Source: Hyphococcus lacteus (GTDB lineage: Bacteria > Pseudomonadota > Alphaproteobacteria > Caulobacterales > Parvularculaceae). Taken from it: 64,000 nucleotides of DNA. A program made the position numbers and the translations under genes. How positions within the stretch are numbered: the stretch's first letter is position 1; each line of letters opens with the position of its first letter. The notes below the pieces were generated by a model. It worked only from the letters and a program-made list of their open reading frames with translations, searched no databases and was not told the DNA's origin. Shown in pieces: positions 32,450-41,255 of this stretch. Location: NCBI RefSeq assembly GCF_041058985.1, contig NZ_JBEHZE010000001.1:2418001-2482000 (forward strand), in the 5' to 3' direction.

Positions 32450-33991
32450 CTAGATCGGACCTACGCCCCATGGGCCATAGATGGCAAAGGTTACGCCCGG
32501 GGTTTGGACGTTTACGAAAAGCGTATCGCCGGAAGAGTTGAAGCAGGCACCGCACCATTCTTTGTTCCGGTAATCACCCTCCGAAATAAATGAGGTGGGC
32601 AGTCCGGATTTGGCGATATCCGAACTTTCCAACTGAATATTGTTCTTGGCAAAGATGAATGGTGCGCCGGCTGGTGTTAGGCCTAATAGACGTTCACCAA
32701 AGCCAAAGTCATCTTCGACACCGCCGCCATCTTCGCACAAGACGATGCCGCCCCTTGGGCTGACCGTAATATTATCGGCGTTATTACCCGCCGATGGATT
32801 GGAAGAAATATAAATACAAGTGATTACATCGCGATTGGGATCAAGCGCCCATACAGCACCGTCGCCACGTCCAGAACGACCTTGGCTATCATAACCGGCG
32901 CCCGTATCAACGAAATAAATCAATCCATCCTTGGCGGAATACCAACACCCCTCGCCGCGGCTCATCCGTAAAGCGCCTTTCCCGCGTGCTTGAAGAAACG
33001 GGCCGCTTGCTTCGCCTGAAACGATTTGATCCGAATATTCACCTGGATCGGCATCAGGTTCTTCGATCCTGACCCATTCTAGGTGATAGCTATCTCCGAT
33101 AACGGGCGCATTAATGTCGATATTCTCTTCGCCCACAACTTTCGCAGCATAGAGTGATCCGCCTTTGACCAAGGCACCGAAACGGAACTGTGGGAAGTCA
33201 GGAACATATTTATAGAAGCCAGCCATATTCCGGCGATCTTCTGTTAAATAAACTGTACCTGACATTGGATTGATTGCGACGGCCTCGTGGGCAAAACGGC
33301 CCATTTCAACAATGGGTTCTGCTGACCGTTTATTACCATTCCATGTGACTTCAAAAACATAGCCGTGTTTTTTGCCGCCTAGCTGTGTGAGATCTGTTGT
33401 CGTTTCCTCACAACTCAACCACGTCCCCCATGGCGTGACACCACCAGCGCAGTTCGTCAGGGTGCCGCCCAGAGATGGAATTGTTTTATAATATTCACCG
33501 TTACGCAAAACCAATGTGGTCGTCCCTCCGGACACACCTTTTGGCGCTCCTAAATCGGCACTTACCGCTTCGTCATAAACAGCCCGCGCATCAATTAGGC
33601 CAAGCGGATTTCCATTAAGGTCATTTACAACGCCGTTTTCATGGTTTCGAATAAGCATCGTAAGCGGGCCACGCTCTTCGACAACGGCCATCCCGTCATG
33701 TCGTGGCGGCGTTGGCTGGCCGTTGTTCATCAATTCACCTGACCACCCCATTGACCGATAAGAAAACCCCTCAGGTAATTGCAAAAGATTTAACCCAGTG
33801 GCCAAATCCGCTTTAGGTGTGATCGGGCCATAGGGACTAGCGACTGGCGAAGCGTAAGATGGTACCGCAGCTTGAAATGCAGCAAGTCCGCGTAGCGGCG
33901 TCGTAATTAACGCGGTACTGGCAAGGGCGGCACCGGTCTTCATAACGTCGCGACGGCTTAAATTACGAAGGGATGGTTGATCGTATGGCAT
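32450..33991 (-). CDS. PhoX-like (DUF839) phosphatase, Tat-exported
   Basis: The 513-residue product begins with a twin-arginine signal (NLSRRDVMKTGAALASTALI), so it is folded in the cytoplasm before export. The rest follows the PhoX/DUF839 beta-propeller pattern: LPEGFSYRSMG, MLIRNHEN, GGTTTLVL, TNCAGGVTPWGTWLSCEE, GRFAHEAVAINP, YLTEDRR and FYKYVPD. PhoX enzymes are calcium/iron-dependent alkaline phosphatases that release phosphate from organic phosphomonoesters. The catalytic residues of the family (the CEE glutamates and the FAHE and TEDRR regions) are present. The ATG at 33991 has GGAGGAAAGGA upstream. An esterase or lactonase relative cannot be excluded. No pho box was searched. Confidence 0.85.
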   Translation of the reverse strand: MPYDQPSLRNLSRRDVMKTGAALASTALITTPLRGLAAFQAAVPSYASPVASPYGPITPKADLATGLNLLQLPEGFSYRSMGWSGELMNNGQPTPPRHDGMAVVEERGPLTMLIRNHENGVVNDLNGNPLGLIDARAVYDEAVSADLGAPKGVSGGTTTLVLRNGEYYKTIPSLGGTLTNCAGGVTPWGTWLSCEETTTDLTQLGGKKHGYVFEVTWNGNKRSAEPIVEMGRFAHEAVAINPMSGTVYLTEDRRNMAGFYKYVPDFPQFRFGALVKGGSLYAAKVVGEENIDINAPVIGDSYHLEWVRIEEPDADPGEYSDQIVSGEASGPFLQARGKGALRMSRGEGCWYSAKDGLIYFVDTGAGYDSQGRSGRGDGAVWALDPNRDVITCIYISSNPSAGNNADNITVSPRGGIVLCEDGGGVEDDFGFGERLLGLTPAGAPFIFAKNNIQLESSDIAKSGLPTSFISEGDYRNKEWCGACFNSSGDTLFVNVQTPGVTFAIYGPWGVGPI

Positions 33992-34185
33992 TGAAAATCC
34001 TTTCCTCCCGGATAAGGGGCACGATCTGGCGTATATGCCGCCAGGATCATGGCTTGAATATTGATCAGGGTACGGTTGGTTACGCAACAATCGTTCAATA
34101 GCGTTGTTGCTTATCAAATCTATGACATTCTAGAGTCAATTAGACGACATTCGTTCCCCGCCACACGCGAAAACGCAACGCCATA

Positions 34186-34229
34186 CGCAAAAAGTGCACA
34201 CGGATGAATTTCCGCATGCACTTTTTGCG
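34186..34229 (-). terminator. Rho-independent terminator of the hisG operon
   Basis: The 13-bp arms CGCAAAAAGTGCA and TGCACTTTTTGCG enclose an 18-nt loop with an inner CGGA/TCCG pair. It starts 30 bp after the hisG stop. The run of T in the stem supplies U residues in both directions, so it could also act against leftward-facing transcripts. Confidence 0.8.
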
Positions 34230-34258
34230 CATCAATGTTGATGAAATGCGTCGGCTTT

Positions 34259-35146
34259 TCAGGGCATCATTTTTTCGATTGGAAGGACCAAAATCGCACT
34301 CGCACCCAGTTTTTTAAGCTCTTCTAGCGTATCCCAAAATACGCTTTCCCCGCACACTGCATGAATAGCTACCTTTTCGGGGTTCCCAGCCAGTTCTAAG
34401 ACGGTTGGTGCATCAGCACCGGGAAGAAACTCTGTGATGGCTGCAACGGCACTGCGCGGTGCGTTCATCATGATGTATTTTGCATCGCGCGAACGCAACA
34501 CACCATTAATCCGCTTTAGCAACGCATCAAAGATGGCCTGTTTCTCGGGTGAGAATTTTAGTGCATTGCGAATTAAAATGGCTTGGGACTCAAACACGGT
34601 CGCCACGGGCTTTAATCCGTTTGCATCAAGGGTCGCACCCGTTGAAACAATATCGCAAACCGCATCAGCAATCTTAAGCCTTGGTGCGACTTCGACCGAG
34701 CCTTTCATCATAACCACTTTTGAATCTACAGATTCAGCCTCTAGCCACGCCTTTGTAAGCGCCGGATATGAGGTGGCAATCCGCTTGCCAGCAAGCATCG
34801 TTGCGCCATCGAATGACCATTCCTTGGGGGCTGCCAACATCAACCGGCAACGTGCGAAGCCCAATTCCATGACTTCATTGGCCGGCGTGTCATGAATTCC
34901 GCTCAATAATTCTTCTTCGAAAACGTTCTGTCCAACAATGCCAATATCGCAAGCATTATCAGCCACAAAGGCAGGAATGTCATCATCGCGAAGCAACATA
35001 ACGTCGATGGGCATTTCCTGAACGCGCCCATAAAGCTTATCGCGCCCTCTGGAAATAGTCAGACCACAGCTTTTTAATAACTCAAAAGACCCGTCGGACA
35101 GACGACCCGATTTTTGTATAGCAAGGCGTAATCGTTCGTCGCTCAT
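34259..35146 (-). CDS. hisG: ATP phosphoribosyltransferase (long form)
   Basis: HisG makes phosphoribosyl-ATP from ATP and PRPP, the first step of histidine synthesis, and is feedback-inhibited by histidine. The 295-residue product is the long form with the C-terminal regulatory domain (about 220-295, NPEKVAIHAVCGESVFWDTL), so no HisZ subunit is needed. Markers include RLAIQKSGRLSDGS, CDIGIVGQNV and DIVSTGATLDANGL (the PRPP loop). GGAGAG precedes the ATG at 35146, which lies 1 bp beyond the stop of a TrpR-like regulator. A terminator follows. Confidence 0.95.
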   Translation of the reverse strand: MSDERLRLAIQKSGRLSDGSFELLKSCGLTISRGRDKLYGRVQEMPIDVMLLRDDDIPAFVADNACDIGIVGQNVFEEELLSGIHDTPANEVMELGFARCRLMLAAPKEWSFDGATMLAGKRIATSYPALTKAWLEAESVDSKVVMMKGSVEVAPRLKIADAVCDIVSTGATLDANGLKPVATVFESQAILIRNALKFSPEKQAIFDALLKRINGVLRSRDAKYIMMNAPRSAVAAITEFLPGADAPTVLELAGNPEKVAIHAVCGESVFWDTLEELKKLGASAILVLPIEKMMP

Positions 35147-35147
35147 T

Positions 35148-35474
35148 TTACTCTCCACTTGTGTTTTTATTTCGATCAAGAACTAATCGATAACCTTGGT
35201 GGGCCTCATCGCGGAGGAATCGCGCAACGCGCCCGACTGTTGTCGTTGATGCGCCAGTCGCCGCAGAAATTTCTCGGTATGAATAACGCCCTTCGTCAAG
35301 CATCCGCGCGATGCGCCAACGCTCGGCAAATGCCTCTAGTTCAGCGGGTGTCGCAAGATCACGAAGAAAACGGGCAGTTTCCTTTCCGCTCTCAAGCTTT
35401 GAAAGCGCATCAAATAGCGCTTTTTGGTCCCGCGCACGGGTATTTGTGTCTGATTTTTTGACCGGCCCGCGCAT
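35148..35474 (-). CDS. YerC/YecD family TrpR-related regulator
   Basis: The 108-residue product matches the YerC/YecD (TrpR-like) family: LFDALSKLESGKETARFLRDL, then TPAELEAFAERWRIARMLDEG and the helix-turn-helix YREISAATGASTTTVGRVARFL. TrpR-like proteins are dimeric DNA-binding repressors that sense an amino acid. Its stop codon lies just before the hisG start, so both are expressed together. In Firmicutes, YerC-type proteins have been predicted (comparative genomics) to control histidine genes; the position here supports the same role, but this has not been shown for this organism. Confidence 0.88.
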   Translation of the reverse strand: MRGPVKKSDTNTRARDQKALFDALSKLESGKETARFLRDLATPAELEAFAERWRIARMLDEGRYSYREISAATGASTTTVGRVARFLRDEAHQGYRLVLDRNKNTSGE

Positions 35475-35603
35475 TGAACTTCTCTGATCACTCTCCCCTT
35501 GAAACGACGAAAGGAGTGTTGCTCTGTGTTAATACGGTGATACAGCCGAAAAACACGTTGTCAATGTCACATGCCGAAATAATATGGGTTTTTGTGTATT
35601 GAT

Positions 35604-38180
35604 TTACGCAGTGTCTCTGGTCAAATCGTTTGTAAGCCAACGCTCAAGAACATCATCCACTGCGTTCTTTTTCATGGGTTTGCTAAGAAAGTCATCCATA
35701 CCTGCAGCCCGACACCGGTTTCTATCGTCATCTAGGACGTGTGCGGTTGCGGCAATAATCGGTACGGCTTCCATACCGTTTTGCGTTTCATACTCGCGGA
35801 TTTTTGTTGAAGCAGCGATACCATCCATCACTGGCATGGAAAGATCCATAAACACAATAGATGGTGAGTGTTCTTTGTATTGGCTTATCGCCTCTTCACC
35901 GTTTTCCGCAATAATAATATTGTACTCCGCTTCGTCGATGAAACGTTTAATCACTAGTTGATTGACCGCGTTATCTTCTGCCACCAAAACAGTTTTGCGT
36001 TGAGACGGAACTATTCCCTTTTCTCTAGCAATCCCCTCTTGCCGAATTTGTGCAGAACGGCGGAGCAATCTCGGCGCACTATCAGAAAGGATAGCGGCGA
36101 TTGCGTCCATCAAACGCGATGGGCGTATTGGTTTCGACAACAAGCTATCAATTCTAACGCCGTGATCTGTTGTGCTGGTCACAGCCTCATCAATCGAAGT
36201 CAGAATAATAGTCGGAATACTCGCAAATTTTGGATCGGATTGAATCCGTTTTGCGAGCGAAACCCCATTCTCGCCAGGCATTTGAAAATCAAGAACCAGC
36301 GCATGATACTGATCATTTTCGATATTGGATTTTTCTAGTTCAGCCATAGCCCGCATCGGGTCGCCAACAATTGTTGACCGAAATCCCCAGCCATCAAGAA
36401 ATTCCTTCAAAATCCGTCGGTTTACAGAATTATCGTCAACGCCCAAGATTCGCACGCCATCAAAAGTGTCTTGCTTAACAACAGGCAACGAGCGAATGCT
36501 CTCATCAACTGGGAATTTCAATTTAAGCCAGAACCGAGAGCCAACACCAATTTCACTTTCTGCGCCAATCTCGCCGCCCATCAATTCAACGATATCACGA
36601 CAGATCGCTAGACCAAGTCCAGTGCCGCCAAATTTACGCGTATGGGATCCATCCGCTTGTTCGAATTTTTCAAACATGCGCGGTATTTGATCTTCGGCGA
36701 TGCCAACGCCGGTGTCTTTAACATTGAATGTAAGGTCGATATGTGGGCCGTTTTGTTCGCCGGCAACTTCAACCAAAACATAACCGTGTTCTGTAAATTT
36801 TACCGCATTGCCAATAAGGTTCCCAAGTACTTGGCGTAGCCGCGAGTCATCAGCGATAACGCCCTCTGGAATACCTGGCGCATACCGAACAATAAGCTCG
36901 ATATCCTGTTCATGTGCGCGAGCCTGCATCATCGTTGTGACATCATAAACAGTCTGGCGTAAATTAAACGGTCGCGGCGAAAGTTTTAGTTTCCCGGCTT
37001 CGAGTTTAGCGAAATCTAGGATATCGTTGATAACGGCCATTAAGGCATTACCAGAAGAAATAATAATCGACGCTAGCTCGTGTTGCCGCTGATCTAGATC
37101 GGTGGACGAAAGAATTTCAGCCATGCCGAGAACGCCATTCATTGGAGTTCTAATTTCATGGCTCATAGACGCCAGAAAATCTGACTTTGCTATATTGGCA
37201 GAATCTGCTGCGGCCCGAGCATTCATCAGTGGACGAACCAGAACGCGATGAAGCACGAAACCGAGAACAATAATCATGAAAAGGCACGCAACAAGCGTTG
37301 CCACGACTGCTGATGCGCGGAACTCGTGTAAGCTTTGAAAGGCTGCTCGTTTATCAATAGAAAGGCCAAGGTACCAATCCACTGAACCTAGGCTGGGAAT
37401 ACGATAGAAACTCACAATTTGCGGTTTTTTCATCGTGTCGAGATATTGAATCGTATCATCAACCTGCGGCCGTTGTCCTGGATAGGCAAAAGCGATGTCT
37501 TTAGAAACAAGGTCACGATCGGGATGTGCAAGAATTTTTCCGTCGCCCGAGACTAAAAAAGCAAAGCCCAACCCGCCTAGATTGGTTTCGGCCAACACCT
37601 CAGATAGCGTCGCAGTTGAAAAGTCAGCTCCCACAACGCCGAGCAGTTTTTTGTCGCGATAGACCGGTGACGCAACCGTTATGGTCTCAACTTTAGTAGT
37701 TATATCGAAATAAGGCTCGGTCAGCGTCGCTTTTTTCGCCATAAGCGCCGCAGAATACCAAGGCCGCGAGCGCGGATCATAATCTGCAGGCAATTCATCA
37801 TCGGCTGGCCAAATATGGTAGGTGCCATCTACTTCGCCGAAATAGGTCCAAATAAAGCTCTGTTCGTAAACTGGGTTCCTCACAATCTCGACGGCATTTT
37901 CTCCGTCAAAAGATTCCGCGAGCGAGTTGGTAATATTCTCAGTCAGCTCTATCCGATGGGTTAGCCAGTTGCCGCCGCCCCAAGCTGTTGTTGACCCAAC
38001 TGTCTCCAGATATTTTTCCAGTTCCTTACGGCGTAGATCATGTTCGGAAAAATCATGGTACGAGGCAAACAGCCCAAAGATAAAAAGGACCGTAAGTGTT
38101 CCTGCCGCCAAGGCTGACACCATAAGCCGAGTACCCGACGGCCCAACCCCGTCGTTTCCTGCCACTTTTTGAAGCTTCAT
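35604..38180 (-). CDS. Hybrid sensor histidine kinase with Cache domain and two receiver domains
   Basis: The 858-residue inner-membrane kinase has a first membrane segment (about 20-40), a periplasmic Cache domain (about 45-285, with WPADDELPADYDPRSRPWY, typical of small-ligand-binding dCache), a second segment (about 290-310), HisKA (SHEIRTPMNGVLG, the phosphorylated His), HATPase (N-box IGNAVKFTEHGYV, G-boxes GVGIAEDQIPRMFEKF and GGTGLGLAICRD) and two receivers. The first has LVLDFQMPGENG and the second FMDLSMPVMDG; both keep the acceptor Asp, Thr/Ser and Lys. It should pass phosphate to an HPt protein; none is adjacent, so it is an orphan. Ligand unknown. Confidence 0.92.
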   Translation of the reverse strand: MKLQKVAGNDGVGPSGTRLMVSALAAGTLTVLFIFGLFASYHDFSEHDLRRKELEKYLETVGSTTAWGGGNWLTHRIELTENITNSLAESFDGENAVEIVRNPVYEQSFIWTYFGEVDGTYHIWPADDELPADYDPRSRPWYSAALMAKKATLTEPYFDITTKVETITVASPVYRDKKLLGVVGADFSTATLSEVLAETNLGGLGFAFLVSGDGKILAHPDRDLVSKDIAFAYPGQRPQVDDTIQYLDTMKKPQIVSFYRIPSLGSVDWYLGLSIDKRAAFQSLHEFRASAVVATLVACLFMIIVLGFVLHRVLVRPLMNARAAADSANIAKSDFLASMSHEIRTPMNGVLGMAEILSSTDLDQRQHELASIIISSGNALMAVINDILDFAKLEAGKLKLSPRPFNLRQTVYDVTTMMQARAHEQDIELIVRYAPGIPEGVIADDSRLRQVLGNLIGNAVKFTEHGYVLVEVAGEQNGPHIDLTFNVKDTGVGIAEDQIPRMFEKFEQADGSHTRKFGGTGLGLAICRDIVELMGGEIGAESEIGVGSRFWLKLKFPVDESIRSLPVVKQDTFDGVRILGVDDNSVNRRILKEFLDGWGFRSTIVGDPMRAMAELEKSNIENDQYHALVLDFQMPGENGVSLAKRIQSDPKFASIPTIILTSIDEAVTSTTDHGVRIDSLLSKPIRPSRLMDAIAAILSDSAPRLLRRSAQIRQEGIAREKGIVPSQRKTVLVAEDNAVNQLVIKRFIDEAEYNIIIAENGEEAISQYKEHSPSIVFMDLSMPVMDGIAASTKIREYETQNGMEAVPIIAATAHVLDDDRNRCRAAGMDDFLSKPMKKNAVDDVLERWLTNDLTRDTA

Positions 38181-38463
38181 TGCCCGTCCCAAATATAGTT
38201 TTGTGCTCCCCTTTCGCCCAGCATAGCTTCGTTTGGTTAACGACAGCCTTCTTTGATATATTCTTGTGCATCCATGCAGGAATCACGCAGTGCCTAAGCA
38301 AAAAGGCGGTTTTCCCATGCACCCTCCTGTAATTCCGCACCTTTGACCGAGGAATCCGCCCCGTTTGATGCCCCGCAGCTAGCTCGGCAAGGCTCCTTAA
38401 ATGGACTATTGAAAAGAAAGAGAAAAACACCCCGACAGCCGTGCAAAAGCTGGTTTTCTGCGC

Positions 38464-38492
38464 TTGCAGTCTTGGGGGCTTTGATTTATAGA
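38464..38492 (+). promoter_or_regulatory. Candidate sigma-70 promoter of rplY
   Basis: TTGCAG (38464-38469) and TATAGA (38487-38492) are 17 bp apart, giving a leader of about 84 nt before the ATG at 38583. Confidence 0.5.
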
Positions 38493-38516
38493 CCGGCCCT
38501 CATTATGGATTTCCGC

Positions 38517-38558
38517 ACCGCAGCGGGGGCTACGACGAGCTCTCCGTAGCGGTGGTTT
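38517..38558 (+). promoter_or_regulatory. Structured rplY leader, possible attenuator or protein-binding element
   Basis: Two stems can form: ACCG (38517-38520) with CGGT (38550-38553) and, inside it, CTACG (38530-38534) with CGTAG (38545-38549). The structure is followed by GGTTTTT (38554-38558 and neighbours), which is terminator-like, and the ribosome binding site AAGGA lies about 15 nt later. The ACCG/CGGT stem is separated from the inner stem by a G-rich bulge. Confidence 0.4.
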
Positions 38559-38582
38559 TTGCGCTAAGGACGCCGAACAATC

Positions 38583-39233
38583 ATGGCAACGACCGAAGTT
38601 TTTTACTGTGAAGCTCGCAACAAAACAGGCACCGGTGGCGCGCGCGCAGCGCGACGCGAAGGTTGGGTCCCTGGCGTTCTTTATGGCGGTGATCAAGATC
38701 CGGTTGCTGTGAATTTGCGCAGCAATGAAATCACCAAGGCCTTTAAAACGGGCCGGTTGATCTCTCACCTCGCTAATATTGATGTACCTGGTGAAGACGG
38801 CCAACAGCCAGTGATCGCTCGTGCAGTTCAAATTCATCCCGTCAAAGGGTTGCCAATGCATGTCGATTTGATGCGGGTAAACGAAAAAACGCGCATCGAC
38901 GTTGCCGTTCCTGTGCGCTTTATCAACGAAGAAGAATCACCCGGCCTGAAAAAAGGTGGCGTTTTGAACGTTGTTCGTCACGCCGTTGAGGTTTATGCCC
39001 CTGCGACTTCTATCCCTGAAATCTTCGAGATCGACGTAACCGGCCTTGAAGTTGGCGATAGCATTCACGCATCAGCGATCAAACTTCCTGAAGGCGTTAC
39101 TCATGTTATTACGGACCGCGACTTCACAATCGCGACGATCGCCGCACCTTCTGCACTTCGTTCATCGGATGATGCTTCTTCTGAAGAGGAAACAGAAGAA
39201 GTTGCCGAAGGGGAAGAAGCTAAAGAAGAGTAG
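38583..39233 (+). CDS. rplY: 50S ribosomal protein L25 / general stress protein Ctc
   Basis: L25 of the Ctc type binds 5S rRNA. The 216-residue product has an N-terminal L25 domain (about 5-95, KTGTGGARAARREGWVPGVLYGG, PMHVDLMRVN) and a C-terminal Ctc (TL5) domain (about 100-185, IRVRF-like strands, IFEIDVTGLEVGDSIHAS). A long acidic tail (SSEEETEEVAEGEEAKEE) closes it, common in alphaproteobacterial versions. AAGGA precedes the ATG. It is the first gene of rplY-pth-ychF, a typical bacterial trio. Confidence 0.95.
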   Translation: MATTEVFYCEARNKTGTGGARAARREGWVPGVLYGGDQDPVAVNLRSNEITKAFKTGRLISHLANIDVPGEDGQQPVIARAVQIHPVKGLPMHVDLMRVNEKTRIDVAVPVRFINEEESPGLKKGGVLNVVRHAVEVYAPATSIPEIFEIDVTGLEVGDSIHASAIKLPEGVTHVITDRDFTIATIAAPSALRSSDDASSEEETEEVAEGEEAKEE

Positions 39234-39286
39234 TTGGTTACGCTCTTCTTTGATTTCTCGCAGCCCCGTAATTTATGGAGCGCATG

Positions 39287-40021
39287 ATGCTGCTTCTTGT
39301 GGGCCTCGGTAATCCTGGCGAAAAACATGCCCGTCAACGGCATAATGTGGGCTTCATGGCGGTTGATGAAATCGCCGAAGCTCACGGCTTCACTACATCG
39401 AAATCTAAATTCCAAGGTGAGGTCCGCGAAGGCATTTTGAATGGCCCCACAGGCCGGACCAAAGCCCTCATTCTCAAACCCCTCACCTATATGAACGAAT
39501 CAGGTCGCTCCGTTGGTGAAGCCGCACGATTTTATAAAATACCGCCAGAAAACATCATCGTATTTTACGACGAATTAGACCTGGCACCCGGCAAATTGCG
39601 GATGAAAATCGGTGGTGGTGCTGCGGGCCACAATGGCATTCGTTCAATCGATTCCCATATAGGCAATGAATTTCGCCGAATTCGAATTGGGATAGGCCAT
39701 CCAGGCCATAAAGCGAAGGTCACGAGTCACGTGCTTGGTGATTTTTCCAAAAATGACCAAGACTGGTTGCCTGAAATGTTGAACGCAATTGCTGCGTCCG
39801 CCCCAATGCTGATAGGCAATGATAACAATAGGTTCGCAACAGCTGTTGCACAAAAGCTGGCCCCCACAAAACCTGCCCCGAAACTAAACAAACAAAATAC
39901 CGCGCCGAAATCGCGCGCTGCCGAGCAACCTTCCACTGAGGCGGCAAAATCAGAGACCTCAAAGCCAGAAACCAATGCGTTTGCATCAGCATTTCAAAAA
40001 TTACTCGGCGGAAAGAAATAG
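39287..40021 (+). CDS. pth: Peptidyl-tRNA hydrolase, with C-terminal extension
   Basis: Pth recycles tRNA by cutting the ester bond of peptidyl-tRNA released from stalled ribosomes. The 244 residues include LLVGLGNPGEKHARQRHNVGFMAVDEIA with the catalytic His, LKPLTYMNESG, VFYDELDLAPGKLRMKIGGGAAGHNGIRS and IGIGHPGHKAKVTSHVL. The family is usually near 190 residues; here a Lys/Pro/Ala/Glu-rich tail of about 50 residues follows, ending AFASAFQKLLGGKK, probably disordered with a short amphipathic helix. The start is the second of tandem ATGs (39284, 39287), 6 nt after GGAG. Confidence 0.93.
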   Translation: MLLLVGLGNPGEKHARQRHNVGFMAVDEIAEAHGFTTSKSKFQGEVREGILNGPTGRTKALILKPLTYMNESGRSVGEAARFYKIPPENIIVFYDELDLAPGKLRMKIGGGAAGHNGIRSIDSHIGNEFRRIRIGIGHPGHKAKVTSHVLGDFSKNDQDWLPEMLNAIAASAPMLIGNDNNRFATAVAQKLAPTKPAPKLNKQNTAPKSRAAEQPSTEAAKSETSKPETNAFASAFQKLLGGKK

Positions 40022-40033
40022 AGAGAACTCATC

Positions 40034-41131
40034 ATGGGCTTTAAATGCGGAATTGTTGGGCTACCGAATGTTGGAAAATCAACATTGTTCAACGCATTGA
40101 CGAAGACCGCTGCCGCGCAAGCCGCTAACTATCCGTTTTGTACGATTGAGCCGAATGTTGGCGACGTTGCCGTGCCTGAACCCCGTCTAAAACAGTTGGC
40201 AGAAATAGCGTCTTCCAAGGAGATTTTGCCAGCGCGGATGCAATTTGTCGATATTGCGGGTTTGGTAAAGGGTGCATCAAAGGGCGAAGGTTTGGGAAAC
40301 CAGTTCCTCGCGAATATTCGTGAAGTTGATGCGGTGGCCTATGTTCTTCGCTGTTTTGACGACGACGACATTACCCATGTTGCCAATAAAATTGATCCGA
40401 TCGCTGATTTTGAAGTGGTCGAAACAGAATTAATGCTGGCCGATTTGGAAAGCCTCGATAAGCGCCGCACAAATCTTGAGAAAAAAGCCAGAGGCGGCGA
40501 CAAAGATGCAAAAGAGACGTTGGTACTGGTTGAACGGGCTCTTGTGGAATTAAACGAAGGTCGCCCAGCACGAAGTGCAGAGATTGCCGAAGATGAGAAA
40601 AAAGCTTGGGCGGGATTGCAATTACTAACCGCAAAACCAGTTTTGTTTGTCGCAAATGTTGACGAAGAGGCCGCCGCCGACGGTAACGCATATTCGAAAG
40701 TCGTCGCGGATCGGGCCTCGGTCGAAGGAGCCGCCGCAGTTACCATTTCGGCGAAAATCGAGTCTGAACTTGCGCAACTCGACGATGACGAACAAGCTGA
40801 ATATCTTGAAACCCTCGGATTGGATGAGCCGGGCCTCAATCGGATGATCCGCACTGGTTTTGATCTCCTCGATCTACAAACCTATTTCACCGTTGGCCCA
40901 AAAGAAGCGCGCGCTTGGACAGTCAAACGCGGAGCCACAGCACCGCAAGCTGCGGGCGTTATCCACACTGATTTCGAAAAGGGGTTTATTCGCGCCGAGA
41001 CGATCTCATTTTCTGATTTTGTTACTCTTGGCGGCGAACAACCTTCAAAAGAAGCTGGAAAAATGCGCCTCGAGGGCAAAGAGTACATCGTAAAGGACGG
41101 AGATGTGATGCATTTCCGGTTTAATACTTAA
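40034..41131 (+). CDS. ychF: Redox-regulated ATPase YchF
   Basis: YchF/OLA1 is an OBG-family P-loop protein that prefers ATP to GTP and binds ribosomes and 26S-like complexes; it affects oxidative stress and translation. The 365-residue product starts MGFKCGIVGLPNVGKSTLFNAL (G1), with NYPFCTIEPNVG, FVDIAGLVKGASKGEGLGNQF (G3) and the G4 region TAKPVLFVANVDE, followed by the TGS domain (FTVGPKEARAWTVKRG...KEYIVKDGDVMHFRFN). GAGAG precedes the ATG. Confidence 0.95.
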   Translation: MGFKCGIVGLPNVGKSTLFNALTKTAAAQAANYPFCTIEPNVGDVAVPEPRLKQLAEIASSKEILPARMQFVDIAGLVKGASKGEGLGNQFLANIREVDAVAYVLRCFDDDDITHVANKIDPIADFEVVETELMLADLESLDKRRTNLEKKARGGDKDAKETLVLVERALVELNEGRPARSAEIAEDEKKAWAGLQLLTAKPVLFVANVDEEAAADGNAYSKVVADRASVEGAAAVTISAKIESELAQLDDDEQAEYLETLGLDEPGLNRMIRTGFDLLDLQTYFTVGPKEARAWTVKRGATAPQAAGVIHTDFEKGFIRAETISFSDFVTLGGEQPSKEAGKMRLEGKEYIVKDGDVMHFRFNT

Positions 41132-41255
41132 GCCTGCTTGGGCAATACTTGGCATTAATTTGCACGTTAAATTTATTAATAACCGTAAACCCTATAATCA
41201 TTTGGGGGCACACAGTTTTTACGCATGATTAAACTAAATCGCTTAGTTTGCGTGT

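Larger units (their letters stand above)
38181..38582. other. Divergent intergenic region with rplY leader
   Basis: These 402 bases separate the kinase gene from rplY. They hold the candidate rplY promoter (38464-38492) and a leader of about 85 nt with an inverted repeat (38517-38553). The kinase promoter should lie in the left part but no clear motif is seen. Short open frames here have no family match or ribosome binding site. Confidence 0.5.

Noticed and set aside
29567..34240. Integrated element using tRNA-Thr as attachment site
   Set aside because: No integrase, transposase or second copy of the tRNA 3' end was seen in the window; kept only as a synteny question.
34259..35146. Short HisG needing a HisZ subunit
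   Set aside because: The C-terminal regulatory domain is present and the length (295 residues) is that of the long form.
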